In this document: piece by piece, positions 9,121 through 17,804 of the stretch
Layout of the letters: every line of letters begins with the position of its first letter
Numbering within the stretch: the first letter of the stretch is position 1
NCBI GenBank assembly: GCA_017507385.1
Contig: JAFWAX010000077.1
Span: 62,001 to 126,000 of the forward strand
Length of the DNA stretch: 64,000 nt
Reading direction: 5' to 3'
Origin: Bacteroidaceae bacterium
GTDB taxonomy: Bacteria > Bacteroidota > Bacteroidia > Bacteroidales > Bacteroidaceae
The notes under the pieces: generated by a model
Seen by the model: only the letters and a program-made list of their open reading frames with translations
What the model was told of the DNA's origin: nothing
The model's database searches: none
Position numbers and translations under genes: made by a program

Positions 9121-10188
9121 ATGAAGACAGCACTTTTCATCGATCGCGATGGTACCATCTTGGTAGAGCCTGCCGACGAGCAGATTGACTCTTATGAGAA
9201 GTTTCAGTTTCTTCCTGGTGTGATTCGCAATCTCAACTTCATCCGTACTAAACTTGATTTTGAGTTTGTTATGGTAAGTAATCAGGACGGTTTAGGTACA
9301 GATTCCTATCCCGAAGCAGATTTCTGGCCCACCCACAACCTTATGCTCAATACGTTGGAAGGGGAGGGGATAACGTTTGACGATATGCTCATTGACCGTT
9401 CTTTCCCTGCTGACAACCTGCCAACTCGCAAGCCCGGAACTGGGATGTTGGGTAAGTATATGACAGGTGATTATGATCTGGCTAACTGCTATGTGATTGG
9501 CGACCGCCAAACGGACAAGCAGCTTGCTCTCAATCTGGGATGTAAATATCTTATATTGGGCGACAACGTGCAGTCGTGGGACGAAATCACTGAAATTCTC
9601 TTTGCCGGAGAACGTACAGCCAGTGTCCGTCGTACTACGAAAGAAACGGATATTGATATTAGCATGAATCTTGATGGAACAGGGCAGTGCGACATTCAGA
9701 CAGGTCTCTCGTTTTTCGACCACATGCTTGAGCAGATAGGAAAGCATGCTTCTATCGACCTTCATATTCATGTGAAGGGAGACCTGAATGTGGATGAGCA
9801 TCATACCATAGAAGATACAGGAATAGCTCTTGGCGAGTGCATCTATAAGGCTTTGGGTGACAAGCGAGGCATAGAACGCTATGGCTACACCCTTCCGATG
9901 GACGATTGCCTCTGTCAGGTGACACTTGACTTTGGAGGTCGTGCGTGGCTTGTGTGGGATGCTGATTTTAAGCGCGAGCGAGTAGGCGATATGCCTACGG
10001 AGATGTTCCTCCATTTCTTCAAGTCCTTTAGTGATGCGGCTCGCATGAACCTCAACATCAAGGCAGAGGGCGACAATGAGCATCACAAGATTGAAGGTAT
10101 CTTCAAAGCTCTGGCGCGCAGCATCAAGATGGCTGTTAAGCGTGACATTTACAAGTTTCAGCTTCCCAGCAGCAAGGGAGTTCTGTAA
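9121..10188 (+). CDS. hisB: Bifunctional histidinol-phosphatase / imidazoleglycerol-phosphate dehydratase
   Basis: A 355-residue fusion. Residues 1-165 form a HAD phosphatase with FIDRDGTIL (the DxD nucleophile motif) and [13 protein letters not shown] (motif IV). Residues 168-355 form the IGPD domain with [28 protein letters not shown] and [16 protein letters not shown], the His/Glu manganese ligands. The fused form occurs in enterobacteria and in many Bacteroidota. It performs the dehydratase step and the later phosphatase step. The remaining genes (hisH, hisA, hisF, hisIE) are not in this window. The gene ends 30 nt before a triad repeat that can fold into strong hairpins and may end the transcript. 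Confidence 0.97.
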   Translation: MKTALFIDRDGTILVEPADEQIDSYEKFQFLPGVIRNLNFIRTKLDFEFVMVSNQDGLGTDSYPEADFWPTHNLMLNTLEGEGITFDDMLIDRSFPADNLPTRKPGTGMLGKYMTGDYDLANCYVIGDRQTDKQLALNLGCKYLILGDNVQSWDEITEILFAGERTASVRRTTKETDIDISMNLDGTGQCDIQTGLSFFDHMLEQIGKHASIDLHIHVKGDLNVDEHHTIEDTGIALGECIYKALGDKRGIERYGYTLPMDDCLCQVTLDFGGRAWLVWDADFKRERVGDMPTEMFLHFFKSFSDAARMNLNIKAEGDNEHHKIEGIFKALARSIKMAVKRDIYKFQLPSSKGVL

Positions 10189-10218
10189 ACGAAAAATTAT
10201 TCCATGAAATAATGGAAA

Positions 10219-10285
10219 ATCGATGTGCCCCACATCGATTTAGCGGAGTGCCCCACATCAAAATGTCGATGTGGGGCACTCCGCT
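10219..10285. repeat. 23-nt triad repeat, CCCCAC family, copy 1
   Basis: Three units start at 10221, 10244 and 10267, exactly 23 nt apart. Units 1 and 2 carry GTGCCCCACAT and unit 3 carries the inverse ATGTGGGGCAC. Unit 2 (10242-10258) pairs perfectly over 17 bp with unit 3 (10269-10285). Unit 1 can instead pair over 14 bp with unit 3 (10225-10238 with 10266-10279), and unit 1 is also a palindrome in itself. It lies between hisB and the tRNA cluster. Confidence 0.9.
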
Positions 10286-10386
10286 ATTGAGAGTTTTCAG
10301 CATTGTCTATATAAAGAAAAAATGTATCAGGAATCTCACTACCTCTGATACATGAATGCTATGAAAAAACGAATGTCTAAATGATG

Positions 10387-10459
10387 AGCGGAAAACGAGA
10401 CTCGAACTCGCGACCCCAACCTTGGCAAGGTTGTGCTCTACCAACTGAGCTATTTCCGC
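10387..10459 (-). tRNA. tRNA-Gly (GCC), copy 3 of the cluster
   Basis: A 73-nt cloverleaf on the minus strand. The acceptor stem GCGGAAA/TTTCCGC, D-arm AGCTCAGTTGGTAGAGC, anticodon loop TTGCCAA and T-loop GTTCGAGTC are all visible. The 3' CCA is not encoded. It is identical in sequence to the copies at 10533 and 10848. Confidence 0.97.
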
Positions 10460-10532
10460 ACAACACGATTCTTATTTTCGCAAACAGGAATCGCCAAAAA
10501 AATCCCTTAATTTATTATGAACCATTATTTTG

Positions 10533-10605
10533 AGCGGAAAACGAGACTCGAACTCGCGACCCCAACCTTGGCAAGGTTGTGCTCTACCAACTGAGCTATT
10601 TCCGC
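10533..10605 (-). tRNA. tRNA-Gly (GCC), copy 2 of the cluster
   Basis: A 73-nt cloverleaf, identical to the copies at 10387 and 10848, with anticodon loop TTGCCAA. It is separated from the next Gly gene by 73 nt without other features. Confidence 0.97.
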
Positions 10606-10653
10606 AATATTGTATTTATGATAAGAACTCGCGCTGGAGTCTTAAGGGTTGAG

Positions 10654-10735
10654 TGAAGAGGATGAGACTCGAACTCACACGGGCTGAGCCCACTACCCCC
10701 TCAAAGTAGCGCGTCTACCATTCCGCCACCTCTCC
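10654..10735 (-). tRNA. tRNA-Leu (GAG)
   Basis: An 82-nt class II tRNA. The acceptor is GGAGAGG/CCTCTTC with one G-T pair, and the anticodon stem CTACT/GGTAG encloses loop TTGAGGG, giving anticodon GAG. A variable arm (GGGCTCAGCCC region) and T-loop TTCGAGT follow. No CCA is encoded. Confidence 0.95.
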
Positions 10736-10748
10736 ATTCTATACGGAG

Positions 10749-10829
10749 TGCCCACGACAAGAATCGAACTTGCACGTCTCTCAACACTCGCACCTGAAAC
10801 GAGCGCGTCTACCATTCCGCCACGTGGGC
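10749..10829 (-). tRNA. tRNA-Leu (CAG)
   Basis: An 81-nt class II tRNA. The acceptor GCCCACG/CGTGGGC is fully paired. Anticodon stem CTCGT/GCGAG encloses TTCAGGT, giving CAG. It has a long variable arm, T-loop TTCGATT and no encoded CCA. The spacer to the next Leu gene is only 13 nt. Confidence 0.95.
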
Positions 10830-10847
10830 CTTGTCTGATGACTTTTG

Positions 10848-10920
10848 AGCGGAAAACGAGACTCGAACTCGCGACCCCAACCTTGGCAAGGTTGTGCTCT
10901 ACCAACTGAGCTATTTCCGC
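10848..10920 (-). tRNA. tRNA-Gly (GCC), first gene of the cluster
   Basis: A 73-nt cloverleaf, identical to the other two Gly genes. It is the promoter-proximal gene of the minus-strand cluster Gly-Leu(CAG)-Leu(GAG)-Gly-Gly and lies about 75 nt after the predicted start of transcription. Confidence 0.97.
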
Positions 10921-10998
10921 AACTTTCGCTTAAGTTTGATAAGTCAATCTGTATTGCTTTTTCGGCAGGAATTTGTGTTCCCTTCCCGATTGCGAGTG

Positions 10999-11029
10999 CA
11001 AAGGTAGCATTTTTTCTCGAACTGGCAAA
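10999..11029 (-). promoter_or_regulatory. Promoter of the tRNA cluster
   Basis: On the minus strand TTTG (11029-11026), 19 nt, TACCTTTG (11006-10999), an exact Bacteroidota consensus. Spacing between the genes (13-73 nt) suggests one transcript for all five tRNAs. Confidence 0.85.
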
Positions 11030-11132
11030 ACATTTCATTAAAAAATGTATGCCTGATGAAAGTTTTTTGCACTCGGATTTTCCATATACATTATTAATAT
11101 ATGAGGACGCTCGAATTTCCAATCGGTTATGC

Positions 11133-11645
11133 TTATCGGATTCTGTCGAGCGAACGTACAAGTGCTTCGTCTTTTCTGATGCCCTGTATGGCAAGGCAGT
11201 TGAGGATGATGCTTAAAACGGGGAGTATGGCGGCAAATTTTATGCGGAAGGTGGCAGGCATGATGCCTTCAACTTCCGTGTATGCCGTCATGGCGTAAGC
11301 ATCAAGCTTCAGGTCGTAATAGTAGGCGAATACGGCATAGGCTGCCACATAACCCACGAGGAGGATGGTGCTGAAGATGGTGAGCCGCAATTGACGCATG
11401 CGTTTGCGGAAAAGCAAAATGCTCATTGTGGTCAGGAACATGACCATGATGAGGAGTATGCCTAAACACCATGGACCTTTTGTGGAGTCCAGAGCCTTGA
11501 AATCACCTGCTGCTCCGAAGGTGAAGTTGCTGAAACAGGCTACGGTTTCGTTTACGGCAGTCCATTCCCCGATGGTGGAGATGAGTCCAACAAAAGAGAA
11601 GATGAGCACCAGTGCCAGATATACCGTCTGTATTCGCTGAATCAT
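11133..11645 (-). CDS. DUF4293 family membrane protein
   Basis: A 170-residue four-helix membrane protein starting MIQRIQTVYLALVLIFSF, the conserved opening of the Bacteroidota-specific DUF4293 family. Helices lie near 8-24, 62-80, 88-112 and 135-155. No activity is known for the family. It follows the omega subunit gene by 3 nt and ends the bamD-omega-DUF4293 operon, an arrangement I recognise from Bacteroidales. The conserved linkage hints at an envelope role but proves nothing. Confidence 0.85.
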   Translation of the reverse strand: MIQRIQTVYLALVLIFSFVGLISTIGEWTAVNETVACFSNFTFGAAGDFKALDSTKGPWCLGILLIMVMFLTTMSILLFRKRMRQLRLTIFSTILLVGYVAAYAVFAYYYDLKLDAYAMTAYTEVEGIMPATFRIKFAAILPVLSIILNCLAIQGIRKDEALVRSLDRIR

Positions 11646-11648
11646 AGA

Positions 11649-11984
11649 TTAGAGCTTTCTGTCAGCTTCCTTGGAAGGGTTACGGAAATACACTTTGTCC
11701 TCAAGGAATTCCTGTGTAGCAATGAGCGTAGGTTTTGGCAGACGCTCATAATAGCGAGAAATCTGTATCTGTTCTTCGTTTTCAAAAACTTCCTCAAGTG
11801 TGTCGCTATGTGCACCAAATTCAACCAGTTTCTTGCTGAGTTCTTCCTTCATTTCTGCTGCAATTTGGTTTGAGCGCTTAGAGATGATGGCAACGCTTTC
11901 ATACAGGTTGTTTGTGTCACGGCTGAAGTCTGGAAGGTTGCGTGTCACAGTGGTAGATGGTGCATTTGTCTTTTTGAAATCCAT
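11649..11984 (-). CDS. rpoZ: RNA polymerase omega subunit, Bacteroidota type
   Basis: A 111-residue Rpb6/omega-like protein. The N-terminal part contains NLYESVAIISKRSNQIAAEM, which corresponds to the omega helix that clamps the beta-prime C-terminus (usual form RFxLVxxxxxRAxQ). The C-terminal PTLIATQEFLEDKVYFR is typical of the Bacteroidota version. Omega stabilises RNA polymerase assembly. It lies 36 nt after bamD and 3 nt before the DUF4293 gene on one transcript. The symbol is by analogy, since sequence similarity to E. coli omega is low. Confidence 0.8.
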   Translation of the reverse strand: MDFKKTNAPSTTVTRNLPDFSRDTNNLYESVAIISKRSNQIAAEMKEELSKKLVEFGAHSDTLEEVFENEEQIQISRYYERLPKPTLIATQEFLEDKVYFRNPSKEADRKL

Positions 11985-12020
11985 AATTGTCTATATCTAT
12001 TTTCTGTTTTTAATATTCTG

Positions 12021-12854
12021 TTATTCAGATATTTCTGGTTTTACTTTTGCGGATGCGTTCTTGAAGATTTTGTCTGCCTCCTTCATGTACTTGCTGTCAG
12101 GGAACTCGTTTCTGAATCCGTAGTATTCATCAATGGTTTCTCTGAAACGGTCCATTTCTTTCGCGGCAACGCTTCGCTGTGCCAGTTGGTAGCGGCAGCG
12201 GAGGATGTTCATGTAAAGGTCTTCGCGCAGACGAGTATAGGGGAATGTCTTCAGGGCATTCTCTGCGGTGAGGATGCTCGCCTCGAAATTGTTTCCGCCA
12301 TAGTGGCAGTTGCCATTGTATTCGCCCAGATTATAGTAAAGCAGGGCATTGTCATACTCTTTTTGTACAAGTCGATCCTGCAGGTCGTAAATCATTTCGT
12401 CAGCCTCTTTTCGTTTGTCCGAATAGGGGTAATAGTCAAGAAAGTCTTGCAGCATGTTGATGGCGGTGTAAGTCGGTGCCTGGTCAAGACGTGGGTCAGG
12501 ACTTTGCTGGAACAGAGCTTTTCCGCTGTAGAATCGTGCCAGTTCGGTGTATTCGCCTTTTGGGTAGCTTTTAACATACCTGTCAAGATAGATGGCTGCA
12601 GTTTCGTAGTCGTTCAGGTAGTAGTAGCACATGCTGAGCATGAAGAGAGACTCTTCTCCGCGGTCGTATCCCTTCATGACAATGATGAGTTCCTCCAAAA
12701 GTTGATAAGCTTTGGTGTATTCTCCCGCAGCGTAGCACTCTTTGGCAACTTCGTATTTATAATCATAGTCAGTAGATTTCAGCACCGTGTTATAGGAGTT
12801 GCAAGCGCTTAGTAACACGGCTGAAATCAGTCCGATTGACAATAATTTCTTCAT
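12021..12854 (-). CDS. bamD: Outer membrane assembly lipoprotein BamD
   Basis: 277 residues from the ATG at 12854. An upstream in-frame ATG at 12926 is rejected because it lies above the -7 element and would bury the signal peptide. MKKLLSIGLISAVLLSACNSY is a clear lipoprotein signal with lipobox LLSAC. The rest is TPR-like helices (AKECYAAGEYTKAYQLLEEL, LSMCYYYLNDYETAAIYL), as in BamD/YfiO. BamD is the essential partner of BamA in outer-membrane protein insertion. First gene of an operon with omega and DUF4293. Confidence 0.93.
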   Translation of the reverse strand: MKKLLSIGLISAVLLSACNSYNTVLKSTDYDYKYEVAKECYAAGEYTKAYQLLEELIIVMKGYDRGEESLFMLSMCYYYLNDYETAAIYLDRYVKSYPKGEYTELARFYSGKALFQQSPDPRLDQAPTYTAINMLQDFLDYYPYSDKRKEADEMIYDLQDRLVQKEYDNALLYYNLGEYNGNCHYGGNNFEASILTAENALKTFPYTRLREDLYMNILRCRYQLAQRSVAAKEMDRFRETIDEYYGFRNEFPDSKYMKEADKIFKNASAKVKPEISE

Positions 12855-12874
12855 TAGTACAAAAATTATGAATG

Positions 12875-12882
12875 CAAAGTTA
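12875..12882 (-). promoter_or_regulatory. -7 element for bamD-rpoZ-DUF4293
   Basis: Minus-strand TAACTTTG, 21 nt upstream of the bamD start. No good TTTG is seen at the expected distance, so only the -7 part is supported. Confidence 0.55.
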
Positions 12883-13012
12883 CGCTTTTTTGTTGAAGTA
12901 AGGTTAATAAGCGATGAATATTTCACTTTTATTTAGGAAAAACACTCCTTTTTGAGGGTATTTACAAACAGAAAGTCGTAATTTTGCAACGGTATAACGG
13001 CAAGATAGGAAA

Positions 13013-15043
13013 ATGGAGTTTCAGTTGACATCGAAATTTAGTCCCACAGGCGATCAGCCGCAGGCCATTGAGCAGCTCACGCAAGGAGTGCTGGATGGAG
13101 TGCCTGCACAGGTGTTGCTGGGTGTGACAGGTTCCGGCAAAACCTTCACCATGGCGAATGTCATCCGGAATGTGGGCAAGCCAACGCTCATTTTCAGCCA
13201 TAACAAGACGCTGGCACATCAGCTCTACACGGAGATGAAAGCCTTTTTCCCCCATAATGCGGTTGAATACTATGTGAGCTACTACGACTATTATCAGCCC
13301 GAAGCATATATCCCTTCAACAGGCACTTACATCGAAAAAGACCTTGCTATCAATGAGGACTTGGATCGTCGTCGTTTGGCAGCTACTTCGGCCTTGCTGT
13401 CTGGGCGAAAAGATGTCATCATCGTTTCCTCCGTCTCATGTATTTATGGCATGGGAGCTCCTACCAGTTATGCTGAAAATATCCTTGGCATAGAAGTGGA
13501 TCAGGACTTGCCTCAAGAAACGTTGCGGCGCAAATTGGTAGATATGCTTTATGTCAACAATGATCTTGCTGCTGCAGATGAATTAGAGCGAGGACAGTTT
13601 CGTGTAAAAGGTGAAACCGTCGATATATATCTTGCTTATGATGAGAAGATTCTGAGGATTTGTTATTTCGATGATACAATTGATGATATTCAGGAATTAG
13701 ACATTCAGACGCTTTATCCCATCACCTCCTGCAAGGAGTATAAAATCTATCCAGCCAACCTTTTCATGACCACGAAGGAACAGACCTTGAAAGCCATTCA
13801 TGACATCGAGGACGACCTTCACGAGCGCATTGAATTTTATAAGGAGAAGGGTGATATGGAAAAGGCAAAGCAGATAGAACTGCGTGTGACCAATGACCTT
13901 GAATGGATTCGTGAAACGGGGCATTGTTCTGGCATCGAGAACTATTCGCGTTATTTCGACGGGCGTGCAGCAGGCGAACGACCTTACTGCCTGCTAGACT
14001 TCTTTCCTGATGATTATTTGCTCATTATCGATGAGAGCCACCAATCCATTCCGCAGGTAAAAGCGATGTGGGGTGGTGACCGCCACCGAAAAGAAAATTT
14101 GGTAGATTATGCTTTTCGCTTGCCGGCCGCATTAGACAACCGCCCTTTGCGTCTGGAGGAGTTTGAAGAGCTGACTCCACAGACGATTTATGTTTCTGCC
14201 ACTCCTGCCGAGTATGAATTGGAACGTGCTGAAGGTGTGATAGTTGAACAGCTCATTCGTCCTACAGGATTGCTCGACCCTCCCATAGAAGTGCGTCCTA
14301 AGCTCAACTTCATGGATGACCTCATAGAAGAGATTCATCAGCGCAATGAGGTAGGGGAGCGCACCCTTGTCATCACATCCACAAAGCGACAGGCAGAAGA
14401 AGTGTCCAGCTTCTTCAATAGTGTAGGTATTAAGGCAAACTACATCCATTCAGACATCGACACTTTTGACCGTGTGGATATCATCAACAACTTCCGTGCT
14501 GGCACCTACGATGTGCTCATCGGCATCAATCTCTTGCGTGAGGGTCTTGACATCCCAGAAGTTTCTCTTGTTGCCATTCTTGATGCTGATTATCAAGGAT
14601 TTCTGCGCAATCATCGTTCACTCGTCCAAATCATAGGCCGTGCAGCTCGCAATGTCCACGGATTGGCCATCATGTATGCTGAGACGATAACGGAAACGAT
14701 GCAGCAGACCATTGATGAGACGAATCGCCGTCGTAAAAAGCAGATGGCGTACAACGAAGAGCATGGCATCACGCCCACTCAGATTAAAAAAGCGCAAATC
14801 GCCATCAATCAGCATAAGCCCGTTGAATATGTTGGCAATGCCTATATTGAAGAAAATGCCTCTTTGGCAGCAGAATCAAAGGTAGATACCATCTACAATG
14901 CCATGACGCCAGAAGAACTTCGTCGTGCAATCGACCGCAATCGCAAGTTGATGAAGGAGGCTGCCAAGAAATTGGAGTTTCTCAAAGCTGAGGAATACAA
15001 GAAAGAGGCCCTCCGTCTGGAAGACCTCTTGAACTCACGTTGA
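13013..15043 (+). CDS. uvrB: Excinuclease ABC subunit B
   Basis: A 676-residue UvrB of normal length. Walker A VTGSGKT lies near residues 41-47, and the beta-hairpin region YYDYYQPEAYIPSTGTYIEK near 83-102. LLIIDESHQSIPQ is the DESH helicase motif II. ILDADYQGFLR and LVQIIGRAARNVHG are motifs V and VI. A C-terminal UVR motif (EELRRAIDRNRKLMKEAAKK) binds UvrC. It loads at DNA lesions from UvrA and opens the duplex for dual incision. A candidate -7 box TAATTTTG is at 12979-12986. uvrA and uvrC are not nearby. Confidence 0.98.
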   Translation: MEFQLTSKFSPTGDQPQAIEQLTQGVLDGVPAQVLLGVTGSGKTFTMANVIRNVGKPTLIFSHNKTLAHQLYTEMKAFFPHNAVEYYVSYYDYYQPEAYIPSTGTYIEKDLAINEDLDRRRLAATSALLSGRKDVIIVSSVSCIYGMGAPTSYAENILGIEVDQDLPQETLRRKLVDMLYVNNDLAAADELERGQFRVKGETVDIYLAYDEKILRICYFDDTIDDIQELDIQTLYPITSCKEYKIYPANLFMTTKEQTLKAIHDIEDDLHERIEFYKEKGDMEKAKQIELRVTNDLEWIRETGHCSGIENYSRYFDGRAAGERPYCLLDFFPDDYLLIIDESHQSIPQVKAMWGGDRHRKENLVDYAFRLPAALDNRPLRLEEFEELTPQTIYVSATPAEYELERAEGVIVEQLIRPTGLLDPPIEVRPKLNFMDDLIEEIHQRNEVGERTLVITSTKRQAEEVSSFFNSVGIKANYIHSDIDTFDRVDIINNFRAGTYDVLIGINLLREGLDIPEVSLVAILDADYQGFLRNHRSLVQIIGRAARNVHGLAIMYAETITETMQQTIDETNRRRKKQMAYNEEHGITPTQIKKAQIAINQHKPVEYVGNAYIEENASLAAESKVDTIYNAMTPEELRRAIDRNRKLMKEAAKKLEFLKAEEYKKEALRLEDLLNSR

Positions 15044-15044
15044 T

Positions 15045-15066
15045 GCCATCTCCGATGGCTTTTTTA
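15045..15066 (+). terminator. Short intrinsic terminator of uvrB
   Basis: GCCATC (15045-15050) pairs with GATGGC (15054-15059) across a 3-nt loop, followed by a T run, directly after the uvrB stop. Confidence 0.8.
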
Positions 15067-15073
15067 TCTTGTC

Positions 15074-16543
15074 TTATTTCAGCAAGTTCTTGTTCTTCTT
15101 CAGTTGCTTGAACTCTTGATTGCTGACAGCGTAGTTGTAAAGTCGGAAATCAGCCACTTGAGTTTGTGTCAGATATTTGTCACCACGGAAAGGAGCACGT
15201 CCAATCCAGCAATGAGTAGGTGCTTCATTGAATATCTCAGAAAGAATCGGCATGTTGTTGTTCTTCCCGATCAATTTTCCGTCCAGATAGAGTTCGCCCT
15301 TATGGCCTTGCTGCCGATACAGCACATGCACCCACACGTCGCGCTTGGGCTGCCCCCCTTGCATGATGATTTGTTCATTCTCGTATCCGCCGGTGGACGT
15401 TTCAAACCTTTGTTCATTCAGTCGCATGGCCATATAAGGACCTTCTTGGGCACTGTTCTCAGCCAATTCAGAGAAGGCGAAAAGGAAATGCCCGTACCCG
15501 TCAAGCTTGTTTTCTGAACTGACCTTGAAATACACAGAGACAGAGAAATCCTTCAGTCCTTTGATGAAAGCCCCTGTTTCAGCAGTGAGGTCATAGTAGC
15601 CATTATTCGTTCCCAAATGGAGAATGGACGGATTCTCGCTGTCGATTTCTGCATCATTTTTTACATAAGGAGTTTGCCAGGCAAAAAGATATTCAGCCTG
15701 CTGTTCCACCTTGACAGAAGGTAGGGGAAGAGGAGACGTTTTTTTGTTAGTCAGCCGTTTGATTTGCTCTTTCAGAATATGATAGGCCGGGTGCAGCATG
15801 GCTCCATGGTCGTAGCCTTGCATTTCATAGAGTGAAACATCTGGATGTCCCACTAGCTTCAGCATGCGCCAGAAGTATGCCTGCTCTTCATATCGCCCAT
15901 TCATTTCCATTTCTCTGTCGCCAGAGACGATAACGATAGGTGGTGCATCAGGACGAAGGTGAGAAAGTGGAGCATAGTGGTCAATGCTGGGTTGCAGGGG
16001 ACCTAATCCCTGTTGCTTACGCACGTTGTAGTGGGTGAGGCACTGACCGCTGAAAGGGATAAGGCCTGCCAGCGAATCCGCATCTACGCCATACTTTGCA
16101 AGCCATTTCTTGTCCAGCCCAATCATGTCGAGCAGATAGCCCCCGGCTGAGTGTCCAGCCACGAATATTTTGCGTTTGCTTCCGCCATATTTTTCTGCAT
16201 TCTTGTATGCCCAAGCCACAGCAGCTGCCGCATCGTCCAGACATTGGTCAATATTGGCCTTGGGCAACAGGCGATAGTTGGCGGCAATGACAACGAGTCC
16301 GCAGTTTTTCAACTCTCTGTCAATATGTTTGTTACCCCCTTCGATGCCTCCGCCATGGAACCACACGACCACAGGCGCGTCCTTTCGGTTGGTAGGGTAG
16401 TACACGTCAAGTTTGCAACGTTCTTGTGCATAGGAATCAGTAGACTCCGTATATAGGATGTCATTCACTTGTTGGTACTGTGCTTTGGCGATAGCCGTGC
16501 ATAAAAGCAGCACGAAAATCAGAATGGTGTTTTTTGTATTCAT
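15074..16543 (-). CDS. Secreted alpha/beta hydrolase fused to a LamG-like domain
   Basis: 489 residues from the ATG at 16543; the longer reading from 16570 would overlap the upstream gene and lacks a proper signal start. A signal peptide (ILIFVLLLCTAIAKAQ) is followed by an esterase domain of the BD-FAE/hormone-sensitive lipase type. The oxyanion motif HGGG is at 63-66, the nucleophile at GHSAGG with Ser132, acid in SGDRE and His in GYDHGAM. Residues from about 300 to 489 resemble a concanavalin/LamG beta-sandwich (DFSVSVYFKVSSE, LYLDGKLIGKN, TQVADFRLYNYA). The likely role is deacylation of polysaccharide or ester substrates in the periplasm or outside the cell. It lies 20 nt after an aldo/keto reductase. 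Confidence 0.85.
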   Translation of the reverse strand: MNTKNTILIFVLLLCTAIAKAQYQQVNDILYTESTDSYAQERCKLDVYYPTNRKDAPVVVWFHGGGIEGGNKHIDRELKNCGLVVIAANYRLLPKANIDQCLDDAAAAVAWAYKNAEKYGGSKRKIFVAGHSAGGYLLDMIGLDKKWLAKYGVDADSLAGLIPFSGQCLTHYNVRKQQGLGPLQPSIDHYAPLSHLRPDAPPIVIVSGDREMEMNGRYEEQAYFWRMLKLVGHPDVSLYEMQGYDHGAMLHPAYHILKEQIKRLTNKKTSPLPLPSVKVEQQAEYLFAWQTPYVKNDAEIDSENPSILHLGTNNGYYDLTAETGAFIKGLKDFSVSVYFKVSSENKLDGYGHFLFAFSELAENSAQEGPYMAMRLNEQRFETSTGGYENEQIIMQGGQPKRDVWVHVLYRQQGHKGELYLDGKLIGKNNNMPILSEIFNEAPTHCWIGRAPFRGDKYLTQTQVADFRLYNYAVSNQEFKQLKKNKNLLK

Positions 16544-16563
16544 GTTGTTAGTATTTAAGTTCA

Positions 16564-17388
16564 TTACCAAGGGAAATTGTCAGGGTTGTTGCGAGGGTCA
16601 GAACGGTGATTCAGGTTCAAGGCATTGATGGCCTGCATATCATCCTCAGCCAGCGAGAACTGCATCACTTCAAGGTTTTCGGCGAAGTGGTTGGGTTTGC
16701 ATCGAGGGATGGTAATCAGTCCACGTTGTACAATCCATCGGAGAACAATCTGCGAGATGGTCTTTTGGTACTTCTTTGATAGTAACTGTAGTGTGGGATT
16801 GCCCACAATGTCAATGTCCCCCTGTCCGAAAGGTCCCCATGCTTCAATCTGTATGCCCAAGTTGTGGTTGAATGCAATGTTCTCTGCTTGAGACATATAG
16901 GGATGCACTTCAATTTGATTGATGACAGGACGAATCTCCGCATGCGATAGCAGCTCTTCAAGATGGTTCGGATTGAAGTTGCTGACTCCGATAGAACGGA
17001 TTTTTCCCTCTTTCACATACGACTCCATGATTTCCCAAGTGAATTTCACACAGTCTTTCACAGGCCAGTGAATCAGCAGGAGATCAATGTAGGGTGTATT
17101 CAGTTTCTGGATACTTTCATTGATGGATTCCCTCACGGCCTCTGCACCCTTGCGCATCGTAGGTGGTGCAACTTTCGTTGTGAGGAAGATCTCGTCGCGT
17201 GCCACGCCGCTGTCAATGATTCCTTGGCCCACCTCCGCCTCGTTTTCATACATCTGTGCTGTGTCAATGTGTCGGAAGCCAGCCTTCAGTGCCATGCAGA
17301 CATTCTTTCTTGCCACTTCACCCTTGAGAGTCCAAGTGCCGACACCCATTGGGGGAATCTCTAAAGCATTGTTAAGTTTTATCTTCAT
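16564..17388 (-). CDS. Aldo/keto reductase
   Basis: 274 residues from the ATG at 17388, the usual length for the prokaryotic AKR5-like group. ATG 17418 is also possible, but 17472 is excluded because it lies upstream of the predicted transcription start. The catalytic tetrad is visible: Asp and Tyr in DTAQMYENEAEVG, Lys in FLTTKVAPP and His in DLLLIHWPV. IGVSNFNPNHLEEL and the NADPH-binding IPRCKPNHFAENLEVM follow. It reduces aldehydes or ketones with NADPH; the substrate is unknown. It shares a transcript with the downstream secreted esterase. Confidence 0.92.
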   Translation of the reverse strand: MKIKLNNALEIPPMGVGTWTLKGEVARKNVCMALKAGFRHIDTAQMYENEAEVGQGIIDSGVARDEIFLTTKVAPPTMRKGAEAVRESINESIQKLNTPYIDLLLIHWPVKDCVKFTWEIMESYVKEGKIRSIGVSNFNPNHLEELLSHAEIRPVINQIEVHPYMSQAENIAFNHNLGIQIEAWGPFGQGDIDIVGNPTLQLLSKKYQKTISQIVLRWIVQRGLITIPRCKPNHFAENLEVMQFSLAEDDMQAINALNLNHRSDPRNNPDNFPW

Positions 17389-17459
17389 TTTGTGCTTGTT
17401 AATATTGTTTTCATTCATCATTTCAACCCCATCCCTTACCACGAGAAGGATGAACATTG

Positions 17460-17490
17460 CAAATGTACACATTCCAGTTTGAATGACAAA
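17460..17490 (-). promoter_or_regulatory. Promoter of the aldo/keto reductase-esterase operon
   Basis: Minus strand TTTG (17490-17487), 19 nt, TACATTTG (17467-17460). It places the transcript start near 17454 and so decides against the longest reading of the reductase. Confidence 0.85.
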
Positions 17491-17538
17491 ACAAATGCCT
17501 GCAATCTTTTCTTCAGAAGAAAATCTTCATCATCATGC

Positions 17539-17676
17539 AACCGCTAAATGCTCTTGCAAGTAACGCTGTATCACTCTTTATAGCGAAGCGGTGTCACTCA
17601 AGGCAATGAAGCGGCGTCTCTCGAAGCAATGAAGCGGCGTCACTCAACAGTATGAGGCTGCTTGATTCATCTCTAT
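17539..17676. repeat. Direct array with 23-nt period
   Basis: Six consecutive 23-nt units. The third to fifth (17585-17607, 17608-17630, 17631-17653) are close copies sharing GAAGCGGCGTCACTC. The outer ones (17539, 17562, 17654) are degenerate. No unit is inverted, unlike the triads, but the period is the same. Confidence 0.85.
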
Positions 17677-17804
17677 GGAAAGAATGTCTTTTGAGATGGT
17701 ACTTCCTGTTGTTTTTTCGGGGGAGCATGTTTTAAGAAATGACATGAGTTCGACAGATTCGTTCCACTTTTATTATTGTGATGATAGCAAAAGCAAACGG
17801 ATTA

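Noticed and set aside
9292-10233. 313-codon open frame antisense to hisB
   Set aside because: It is a mirror of the hisB reading frame in low-stop sequence. No recognisable domain or start signal, and hisB is unambiguous.
12186-12812. 208-codon open frame antisense to bamD
   Set aside because: Shadow of bamD, whose signal peptide and TPR pattern are clear.
17539-17676. CRISPR array
   Set aside because: Units are similar along their full 23 nt with no unique spacers, and there are no cas genes nearby.
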